Assembly (NCBI RefSeq): GCF_000003605.2
Contig: NW_003121417.1
Span: forward strand, 117,497-151,986
Length of the DNA: 34,490 nucleotides
Source: Saccoglossus kowalevskii
Taxonomy: Eukaryota > Hemichordata > Enteropneusta > Harrimaniidae
Reading direction: 5' to 3'
Positions 13,311-21,844 of this stretch are shown in pieces. The notes beneath the pieces are model-generated. The model did not search any database and was not told the DNA's origin. It worked only from the letters and a program-made list of their open reading frames with translations. The stretch's first letter is position 1. Every line of letters starts with the position of its first letter. Both the position numbers and the translations under genes were made by a program.

Positions 13311-13356
13311 AACTCTTGTTTTCAAAAAAAAAAAAAAAAAAAAACTCTTGTTTTCA
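13311..13356 (+). mobile_element. poly(A)-only insertion with 14-bp target-site duplication
   Basis: A run of 21 A (13324-13344) is bracketed by a perfect direct repeat, aactcttgttttca, at 13311-13324 and 13343-13356. This is the layout expected when target-primed reverse transcription copies only the poly(A) tail of a transcript and duplicates the target. Simple slippage would not duplicate the 14 flanking bases. An assembly or duplication artefact is the main alternative. Confidence 0.65.
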
Positions 13357-13395
13357 CAGTGTGATTATGCAAAAGAGCACGATTATTTACAAAAT

Positions 13396-14391
13396 GGCGT
13401 CCTTTTCGAAAGAAGTGTGTGGCGGTACTTGTGGAGAATTTAATGACATTTTTAAAGATTTGAATGGCTTTCATGAGTGTGATTGGAGTAATTCAGAAGA
13501 ATCAGACGATGATAGCGATACTGATGACGACGAAATTACCGATATACACAGCAAAATATTGCATCCTACACAGCAAAACATTGTCTGGTGTTGCTGAGAC
13601 AATGGATGCAGTAACACAATTGCTTAAGGAAGTCCGTAAAATTGAAGAAGTGATAAAATCTGTTGTTATTGTTTTATGGCCAGCAATAACTGCTGGTGAC
13701 AATGTATGTCTTCGCAACAGTCATACAGAGGCAATGTGCAATGCATTTCATCGTGTAAGGTTGTCATCAGAATTAAGACAGAACATAAAATTGCTGCTTA
13801 GAAAAGTAAATGCCCCAGAATCTACAGTTGTATTAATGGGTATTGCCAGAGTCCTTTTTGAAACATTATTGCTAAGATGTAAAAAATGTGTATTAGATGG
13901 TAACAGTGAGGCCATCAAAGTTGAAGAGTTGAGATATGCCTGTGGTTATATACCAATGGCTTTGTCAAAACAGCTTCTCAGCAACGTCGTTATAGTCATG
14001 TCTTCCAACCGATGCTTCAAACACTATCAAAAACGAAGACAACTTGAATAGAATCACCAACATTTCTTAACTATACTACCGAGTGGGTCAACAAAGAAAA
14101 TCGCGGTGGCCTTTTCCCAATCAATACAAGGCGTATATTTTGTTTCTAAGAGTAGAACACTTTATTCGCGTATATCTTCATTCTGGACAAAGTGAATCTA
14201 TCCATATCTGTTACAGCATTAGCTGACCGAGTTGCTCTGACATATTGGCCATAATTAGCCCCCAATTTGAATGATGAACAGCACGTAAACTCATTGAAGA
14301 ACATAAAACAAAGCAAAAGAAGACGCACCATAAGGTCATTCGAAAAGAACTCAAAGAACTTGCTTCATGATTTTTATTTAATTTTATTCTG
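13396..14391 (+). pseudogene. frameshifted ORF relic with acidic N-terminus, transposon-associated
   Basis: A start in a good Kozak setting (acaaaatggcg, ATG near 13394) opens MASFSKEVCGGTCGEF, then DLNGFHECDW and a strongly acidic run, EESDDDSDTDDDE, to a stop at 13597. The adjoining frame carries on without a start: TMDAVTQLLKEVRKIEEVIK, WPAITAGDN, VRLSSELRQNIKLLLRKV, GIARVLFETLLLRCKKCV and EELRYACGYIPMALSK, stopping at 14051. A third frame (14072-14146) gives YTTEWVNKENRGGLFPIN, followed by stops and a basic stretch to about 14391. The islands are helical and non-repetitive, as in a real protein broken by at least two frameshifts. The ACGYIP wording resembles segments near the C-terminus of some transposase-derived proteins, but I cannot name the family. 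It runs tail-to-tail toward the P-like transposase relic. Confidence 0.55.
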
Positions 14392-14443
14392 AATTGTGTG
14401 TGCAACTCATTATTTGCAGATGGTACATATCTGTTAGTGTTGT

Positions 14444-14473
14444 GGGTGGGTGGATGGGTTTGTTGGGGCGGGG
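14444..14473 (+). other. G-quadruplex-compatible motif
   Basis: Five G-runs, GGG-T-GGG-TGGAT-GGG-TTTGTT-GGGG-C-GGGG, with loops of 1, 5, 6 and 1 bases meet the usual G3+N1-7 pattern on the plus strand. The motif sits between the two convergent relics, downstream of both. Confidence 0.6.
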
Positions 14474-14717
14474 CTAAGTTACCATTTTATCAATAAAGTG
14501 CAATCCCACTGAAATTCCAAACTGAGGGTTTCTATACCCTTTTAGTTATAAAATAAGGGCACAGAGAAAAAGAAATCGGGTAAATTTGATAAATGACTTT
14601 AATCCAATTTTGCCAATACCTCAGGATGTAAAGAAATGCCCCAATCTACCAATTTTAAAGTGTGACTACCCTCTTCAGCATTGTATTTAAAAATATATAA
14701 TGCTACCCAACTTTATC

Positions 14718-15542
14718 TTGTTTTTGGTTATTATCAATCAACAACATCAGCCACTTTTTTGGCTAATTGTTTGTCATAACAATTTACCCAAAACATTCTT
14801 TATTTAGTTGGGAAGTGAACAAGTGGTTACTCCAATCGCATTGTCACACCAGGAACCATGAAAGCCAGCATGTAATTTGCAACAGTTTTGGTTGATACTC
14901 AGTTTTCAACACTCTGCTCAAATTACATCAGTGAGTTTCCAAAGTCCCCAATATTAACAAAACCGACCAGAGCACCTGTTTTCTTCTGAAACACCAAATC
15001 TGCTTTAATTCGTAACTCGTCATGCAAAAGTACTAAATACTTCTGGTGATCATCCAGTTGTGGAAAGTTTGATTCTCTGTACAGCTGCTCAAATGTTGCT
15101 GCTGTAAATCCAGTAGTTGGTTTAGTCCACTGAGTGTAGTCTACCAGAATTCTCTCTCTTGGGAGTTCCAGTACACCAGATTCTCTCAATGTCCTATAAG
15201 CAGCACTTGAGCGCAACTTCAGATTAAGGCACCACTTTATGAACATTGGGTGCCGACGATGGCCTCTTTTATCTTCACACTGCAGTGCTGCTTTCTGTTG
15301 TTGCCAAAACAGACTGCGAAATTATTCCTCTGTGTCGTCATAATCTTTTACAATCTGGTGAATGCCTTCATAGGTTTTGTCATCTAAATACACTCCTTCT
15401 TCCTGAATTGTCTTCTGTAGCTTACTCCTCAGTCTCTTCTCAGCTGCTTCAGCTCATCGTTTTGCCTTTATGTTTTTTGTTCGATGGTATGGTTCTTTGG
15501 TGCTTAAGGATGTCAGCGGTACACTACTGCTTGGATCAGTAC
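14718..15542 (-). pseudogene. P-element/THAP9-like transposase relic (RNase H-like catalytic part)
   Basis: A single minus-strand frame runs through in-frame stops and keeps the order of conserved segments of P-superfamily (THAP9-like) transposases. DPSSSVPLTSLSTKEPYHRT leads, followed by a charged stretch (AEAAEKRLRSKLQKTIQEEG), FWQQQKAALQ, HPMFIKWCLNLKLRSSAAYR, TLRESGVLELPRERILVDYT, then LHDELRIKADLVFQKKTGAL and GFVNIGDFGN, then FEQSVEN and LAFMVPGVTMRLE. The Asp of HDE(L/M)(R/K)IK is where the first catalytic acidic residue of the DDE/RNase H fold is expected. Stops include TGA after AKR, TAA at 15322-15324 and TAA at 14923-14925, and there are several more beyond. The longest open piece is 107 codons (15246-14923). 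No THAP zinc finger is visible upstream, and the GTP-binding insertion and later catalytic residues are not recognisable below 14718. This is an old inactive copy. Confidence 0.85.
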
Positions 15543-15744
15543 TTTAAATCACACTAGTGATCTTCCTTTTTCTGTCATTTGTTACAATGGCATGTAAACA
15601 GTTTCGAAATTTTAACCTCCTATGTACAATCTATCTGCTTGACATACTTGGAGACTTGCGACTCTTTATTAATGCCTACTTCAATATACAGAAAGCACTT
15701 GACTGATTTACTCATCTGTCAGGTAACACACATGACTCAAGCAA

Positions 15745-16185
15745 CATCACCATGACCAAACTCCATGAGTATAGGCACTGTGGGAAGAACAAATGTTGCT
15801 GAATCCTTATAATGTTGCCAGTACGTGGGAGTGGCATTCATTATAGGGTTGTGCAGCATGTCTGAAGCGGGGTCTGAAGATGATGGAGTACTGTTAGTGT
15901 TCACTGCCCATAGAGTGGCATTGATTCTGTGAGAGTTAATATATGCATTCCCTGCCTTTGTAGCATGACTGGTGAGAATGGATTACTGGTGGCACCTGAT
16001 ACAGAGATTGAGCATATTGTCCTTGCAGCTTCCATGTCATCCATAAGCGAGGCAGAGTTACCTCTGCTGACATCAACCTCCATACCTTCTTGGATGACTA
16101 TAGAAGAACTTGATATCTTCAACTTTTTTGTTTTGCCCTTTTCTACCCTTTTTTCTGGTAATTCTTCCTATACTTTCCAATGCCA
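15745..16185 (-). pseudogene. upstream open segments possibly belonging to the P-like transposase
   Basis: Minus-strand reading gives an ATG near 16184 (MALESIGRITRKKGRKG), then in another frame MEVDVSRGNSASLMDDMEAA and SNPFSPVMLQRQG (16122-15901), then in a further frame SDPASDMLHNPIMNATPTYW and DSATFVLPTVPILMEFGHGD (about 15865-15755). The pieces look protein-like and lie in transcription order ahead of the transposase relic. They could be its N-terminal half or exons of the same element. No zinc-finger cysteines of a THAP domain are seen. The family assignment rests only on position. Confidence 0.35.
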
Positions 16186-16414
16186 TATTTATAAGGCATA
16201 GCTACACACAAATACAGACAGACACAGTAAATATAAAAGGTATATGCAACACTAAACAAACAGGATATCAAACAGCTTGACATGCTTATGATCAGATAAA
16301 TAATAAAATCAATTATAAAAAATAAGGTATATTTTAAAGTCTATTTTAGTTTTCATGTTAACAAATTTCACTTGTTACCAAGTCATATTATTTGATGCCA
16401 ACCAAGATATGTAC

Positions 16415-17115
16415 AGGTGGTGGCTATAGTGTTCTCAAAATCATGCTAACAACGAGATAGATCAAGGCAACAGTGAATAATCAAAACTAATATAAACATG
16501 CATTTGCCATTAAATTACAAATGGCAAATCGGTCTAACAACAATGACATGGAATCACAACAATCGGCCATTTTGTTTTCATGTTTAAAATTTGGAGAGTC
16601 AAACAGAATTATGTATAAATATGTCAAAAGGTTCACACAAATGTACTAGAGCAACAGTAAATGAGTAATACCAACTAAAATGAGCACTTAGCATCCAATT
16701 ACAAAAACGGTGTTCTCCAAATCGGACTAACAACGACGGCATGTAAGCACAACAATCGGCCATTTTGTTTTAACGTTTAAAATTCGGAGAGTCAAACAGA
16801 AATACAAACCTCGAGTTAAAAAATGTCAAAAGGCGCACAAAAATGTGCCAGGGCAACAGTAAATAAGTAATAACAACTAAAATGAGCACTTAGCATTTAA
16901 TTACAAAAAACAGTGTTCTCCAAAATCGGGCTAACAATGCCGTCATAAAATAACAACAATCGGCCATTTTCTTGTTATGTCTACAGTCCTGATGAGTACT
17001 AAAATACAAAATACGAGCTAACAACATGCCCACTAAAACGTGCTAGGGCAACGGTAAATGTATAGTACCAACCAAAACACATTTTTAACACCATGTTAAC
17101 AACATTGTATTCTCC
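16415..17115. repeat. tandem array of ~200-bp units, about 3.5 copies
   Basis: Landmark words recur at a regular spacing. acaacaatcggccatttt occurs at 16556, 16749 and 16953 (periods 193 and 204). gagcacttagcat occurs at 16682 and 16884 (202). A gcaacagtaaat-type word lies near 16650, 16852 and 17047, with a diverged form near 16463. Each unit also has a gtgttctccaaa-tcgg-ctaacaa block. The outer units are more diverged than the central two. The array lies upstream of the minus-strand transposase relic and may be a subterminal repeat of that element or an independent minisatellite. Confidence 0.85.
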
Positions 17116-17215
17116 AAAACAGGTAGGATGACAGACAAAAACTGCGTAACAAACATTCATTAACTACCTTACAACTGTTGAATTAAATACCGGATCATTT
17201 ACACAACACTCACCT

Positions 17216-17500
17216 GGTCAGAATTTACTTGAACGTTGATACCAACAAGACTTCTTTAATATTGGTGATTTGAATGAAAAAAAACAACAGCTGAGAATCG
17301 ATTTGAGCACTGTTGATAACAACGCATTCGAGATGGCAACTGACGTGCTGGCGGTGATAATCACTAATGAATACCAAGGGACGTTGCTCGTGACTTCCTT
17401 CCCAATCCTTTGATCTTTGCCGCTGTTACACGTCCCACTTTTTCTAGTGTCTTTGGTTTGCAAGTCAAAGTCGTGGTTTAGGCGACATTTATTCAATAAC
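17216..17500 (-). pseudogene. minus-strand segment encoding KDTRKSGTCNSG
   Basis: A 92-codon minus-strand frame reads NKCRLNHDFDLQTKDTRKSG, then TCNSGKDQRIGKEV, followed by less convincing sequence. The N-x-x-x-x-L-x-x-KDTRK-x-GTCN-x-G stretch aligns with the plus-strand relic at 13090-13160, including neighbouring Asn and Leu positions, so the two are homologous coding pieces in opposite orientation. It lies at the far upstream side of the minus-strand transposase relic. The function of the peptide is unknown; the paired Cys could suggest metal binding in the intact family, but only one copy keeps both. Confidence 0.4.
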
Positions 17501-18954
17501 CTATTTCACTGTATCTAACCTAGCACACGGTTAATTGGGAACTCCCATATGAATAACATCAATCTTTTCAGTTTCAGTTTTCAATAATTGTTTAAAAACA
17601 TTTCAGAACTAGGTTTGTGCAAAAGTAGAATATTTGTTCATTAAGCGTTTAAATCATTGAGCGTTGTCATAGTTTGTGAGATTTAATAAGCATCACCAGA
17701 TTGTACTCCTAATTATTTTGGTCATTGACGTTGAAGAAAAATACCTAAATAACAGTCTGATATTTGTCATTTGTTATAAAAAAAAACTCAAATTCACCAA
17801 TTACTGGATACATGCATAACAAGATGACACAAGTTAAACAAAATTCTTGAAAAACATTCGTTGTATTCGTTTATGGTTTCAGTTTTCAATTGTTCGTGTA
17901 ACATTTGCAACCATTCGTTTTTACTTTCTTTTTCAAATTCAAATGGATAGATTGTAATTTTGAATTCGGGTGATTGCGTGTATATTTAAACTGTATCTAG
18001 TCAAAGAAACACTTCTCCTACATTTGTGCGAGTATTTATTAGTTGTTTACAATTTATATTCTTTTACACTATCTAAAACTCATTTTGATAAAGTAGATAA
18101 GTTTTATTAGCACTAAGCGTAAAATGTGAACACACAATACATATATTTATATGTACACCTATATATATATTATAAAATTATGTTTACTGGATTTAGATTT
18201 GGTAGACACAGCACAGCAAGACTTATTATATTGTTCCAATAGACTAGACGAATAGATTATTGTTACGTTTTTCGCAAGGGCTAAGAAACATACAAACTAA
18301 ATTTGACCTGTCTTTTAAACCTATACTCAACCCCTAGAATGGCCTAACGCGGTGTGCGCGAACGCTTAGCTTCAGATGAGCACCAATAACACCATTGTAT
18401 TCAATGTTCATTTGGAAGATTTACTATTATTATACACCTGTCATCGTAACGCCATAAGTTACAGCGTGCCGTAATTTTACGGAATATTTTCATCCTACCA
18501 TATTAGGAAATGCGAATGCCAAATATGGAATGATTACGCAGACAGCACGCCGCATGTCGGTCGATACTCCAACTGTACTGTCTTCGTGCATACTTTGAGG
18601 TGTCTTCGTAATAACCTCATATTATTTTCATAACTATTCATTTTGGTTGTTCATTTCCGACATGGTATTCAACGCGGTACACCCAGAGACATTATTCCCG
18701 GGGGAAAATATTGGACTAAGGATAAGACTCTGCACTTTCTGAATATGCATGGTTGTTGTTTTATATAGAAATAACATGTATACCTACCCGGTTACTGTAC
18801 TTTTTCTTAGCCCGTGGTAACAGCTGTTTCCTCCTGTACGTCACCGCAATCGAATCTAACTGACATGCAGGATATGAGCTCAAATCTTAGACTGCACTGG
18901 GTGCCGCCTGAAATTAAACTTGTTGAATTTAGATTGGGTAGATACAACCCAACA
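17501..18954. other. no supportable gene; weak repeat echo
   Basis: No convincing open frame is present. The sequence around 18185-18235 (ggatttagatttggtagaca...) resembles 18925-18960 (gaatttagattgggtagata...), hinting that an older copy of the 18955 tandem unit lies here in decayed form. An AT dinucleotide run lies at 18160-18172. Confidence 0.4.
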
Positions 18955-19775
18955 TGATGGAATATACTGTGCGCAATGAAAAAAAAGACGAGGCAATATC
19001 GGCCAAGATTTAAAAATATGAGGTGGTATTTGTAGAATGTAGATTTAGTAGTCAGGCCAGCAATATTGCCTGGTATTGTTTTAACAATACCTAAAAAAAT
19101 ACAGATTTATAAGCAAAACATATTGTGGAACAATTATGTTGACAAATTCAGCAATCTTCTGTATAGAATAGTTGTCCAGTAAACCAATATCCTATGAAAG
19201 AAAAAGAAAAAAATACAGTCCAGTGTGTTTTCATTAAAACTAACTGGCATATTTCATTGACATGCAGTAGAACATTTTATTTGTGGCATATACAATACAG
19301 GGCTGCGTAAAGTCCAACAAACATCGTTAGTTAAACAAAACAATAAACCAACTAAATGCAACGATTTCAATCAGAACTAACGGGTGATGTTGATTATTGT
19401 GACAACGGAAGAGAAGACTGAATCGCGAAGGTCCAGATTTGATATTATGTAAAACTAACGAAACACGGATTTATAAGGAAATCATAATTTATGTAGAACT
19501 ACTCGATAAACAATGTAACAAAGTATGTGAAGATATATATATATATTGGCAAATTCACCAACCTTGAGCAAGAATAGCAAATAGTAAACCAATATGAAAA
19601 GGAAATTTAATTGCATTGTCTAATGTGTTTTGATTAAAAACATCTTGCAATATTTCATTGACAAGAATATTTAATTACATTTTATATAAGAAATGAACAA
19701 TACACTGCTTAATTGAACAAAACAATAAACCAACATGCAATGTGATATCAATCATAACTGGGGGAGGGGGGGGGG
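18955..19775 (+). repeat. diverged tandem duplication, two ~400-bp units
   Basis: Unit 1 (18955-19384) and unit 2 (19385-19775) share ordered landmarks: cggattta/cagatttataag, agtaaaccaatat (19178 and 19583), atttcattgaca (19251 and 19652) and aacaaaacaataaaccaac (19334 and 19716). Offsets of 382-405 show a direct duplication with small indels. No coding capacity is evident. A G-rich run (19760-19775) joins unit 2 to the next repeat family. Confidence 0.7.
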
Positions 19776-20632
19776 TAATTTTCAAGTCATTTCTAAAAGC
19801 TGAACCCTTCTATATTGATTTCGATAAACACCTGGATATGATATGATATGATAAGATATGATATGACAGCACTGATTCCTCTTGCTTCCGTTTAATTATA
19901 CAATAAATCAGACAACCTGTGTTCCGTCATATTGGACAAAGCAGAAGCCAGTGGGAGACATGACTTAAATTACAGGAAAAATATTGTTGGAAATTGAAAA
20001 AAACAATCAATCAACCAATCAGAAACACCAGACGTATTTAATATTGTCTTGAAAAGGGAATACGATTATAAGGGCATTTTAGCTCATTATTCTGTGAAAA
20101 AGACATTGACATATTTCCTATACTGATCAAGGTAAAAATACTAAAACGTGCACACTTTTCAAAGACAGAAATATTCACTTTACATAAACAGGCAGTCACT
20201 TACATACCTTCACCATGGAAGGTTTTGGCAGTGAAGAATTGGCCTGAAAAACAATCATCAAATTTTGCCATTGGAAACCTTAACTTGAAAGAGAGTCTCA
20301 TTTACATATGCGAACTTTTACTCATTCCCAAGTGAGCCATATTTTGTCCATTTTGCAATTCACCAGTCCCATATCGATATCATATTTATTTAATGAGCGT
20401 ATTAATTTAATTGTGAAACGGGTGTAATAAATCTGATGTCAAAGGTCACGAATACTGATTTTCTATTCTATTCTATTCTAGACTAGACATGTATCCATTC
20501 GCCCACACTCAAGTGAAAAAATCAAATAAATTGATCAGACATATTTATTATTTTTTTAACGCTACTCGTTTTTATGCGGATTTAGACGAGAATCGATAGC
20601 ATTTTTTAAAACAAATCAATAATACAATTTAC
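19776..20632 (+). repeat. dispersed repeat family, copy A
   Basis: This copy matches B, C and D in order: a 'gatttcgataaacacctgg' start, 'ccgtcatattggacaaagca', 'catatgcgaacttttactc', 'atatcgatatcatatttatt', 'aatgagcgtattaatttaat', and the 'gctactcgttt' end. It differs by an ATGAT microsatellite (19835-19866) and a TTCTA microsatellite (20461-20480) expanded inside it. It has no open frame, so it is probably non-autonomous. Family unknown. Confidence 0.85.
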
Positions 20633-20671
20633 TGATCAAGTGTTACCACTAACATGACTGTAGTCTAAATA

Positions 20672-20770
20672 TTTAAAATGTGGGCGTCGCGCCGCGTCTA
20701 GGAACTCATAATGACGTACACAACGCGTGTACAATGCATTTTTTGTTCACTTTAAATTCGAACACGCATC
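20672..20770 (-). mobile_element. MITE-like element, partial reversed copy
   Basis: In reverse complement this reads gcgtgttcgaattt...acacgcgttgtgtacgtcat tatgagt, aligning with the core and right side of the element at 6996-7130. The right terminal arm is recognisable near 20672-20695 (ttaaaatgtgggcgtcgcgc), and the left arm is missing. The copy is therefore truncated at its own 5' side. Confidence 0.6.
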
Positions 20771-21043
20771 AACATGTTATAGCAAAACATTAGAAAGCAA
20801 GATTTGCATAACATTTTGAAGTAATCTGCAGGTTTCTCGGAAGAAATCAGTGAGCACTACGGCTGAGAAAACTAATTCCGTATATCGGTAAGAATTGGGG
20901 GGGGGAATTAGAAACGAAAACGCTATTTTTCTGGACGAGCCACGTGTTGTCGTCACGGTTTTAATAAATGGTAAGTTGGTGACATTACATTTAAGAATTT
21001 CGTACAAGAACTATCTAATTGTAAATATGTGATTACCAGTAAT
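20771..21043. other. no supportable gene before the gap
   Basis: The segment contains a 9-G run (20897-20905) and no convincing coding signal. It ends at the assembly gap. Confidence 0.5.
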
Positions 21044-21755
21044 NNNNNNNNNNNNNNNNNNNNNNNNNNNNNNNNNNNNNNNNNNNNNNNNNNNNNNNNN
21101 NNNNNNNNNNNNNNNNNNNNNNNNNNNNNNNNNNNNNNNNNNNNNNNNNNNNNNNNNNNNNNNNNNNNNNNNNNNNNNNNNNNNNNNNNNNNNNNNNNNN
21201 NNNNNNNNNNNNNNNNNNNNNNNNNNNNNNNNNNNNNNNNNNNNNNNNNNNNNNNNNNNNNNNNNNNNNNNNNNNNNNNNNNNNNNNNNNNNNNNNNNNN
21301 NNNNNNNNNNNNNNNNNNNNNNNNNNNNNNNNNNNNNNNNNNNNNNNNNNNNNNNNNNNNNNNNNNNNNNNNNNNNNNNNNNNNNNNNNNNNNNNNNNNN
21401 NNNNNNNNNNNNNNNNNNNNNNNNNNNNNNNNNNNNNNNNNNNNNNNNNNNNNNNNNNNNNNNNNNNNNNNNNNNNNNNNNNNNNNNNNNNNNNNNNNNN
21501 NNNNNNNNNNNNNNNNNNNNNNNNNNNNNNNNNNNNNNNNNNNNNNNNNNNNNNNNNNNNNNNNNNNNNNNNNNNNNNNNNNNNNNNNNNNNNNNNNNNN
21601 NNNNNNNNNNNNNNNNNNNNNNNNNNNNNNNNNNNNNNNNNNNNNNNNNNNNNNNNNNNNNNNNNNNNNNNNNNNNNNNNNNNNNNNNNNNNNNNNNNNN
21701 NNNNNNNNNNNNNNNNNNNNNNNNNNNNNNNNNNNNNNNNNNNNNNNNNNNNNNN
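21044..21755. other. assembly gap (712 N)
   Basis: The bases are undetermined. The right flank starts inside a dispersed repeat (21757), so the gap probably results from unresolved repeat sequence. The long open frames that cross it are artefacts of N translation. Confidence 0.99.
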
Positions 21756-21756
21756 G

Positions 21757-21840
21757 CTTGAATTAGCGAATCAGTTCTCTCGCTAAATTCGCGAAAAAGA
21801 CATGCTCGCGAAAAAGACATGTTTTATACAGTAGATTGTA
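21757..21840 (+). repeat. dispersed 'tcgcgaaaaagacatg' repeat, copy 2
   Basis: This segment is nearly identical to 11802-11884 and has the tandem tcgcgaaaaagacatg units better preserved. Its left side is cut by the gap. Confidence 0.75.
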
Positions 21841-21844
21841 TCAC

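Noticed and set aside
15246-15557. 103-codon plus-strand frame
   Set aside because: It is the antisense shadow of the minus-strand transposase relic, whose conserved motifs fix the strand.
21011-21820. Long open frames on both strands across 21011-21820
   Set aside because: They consist almost wholly of undetermined bases in the assembly gap.
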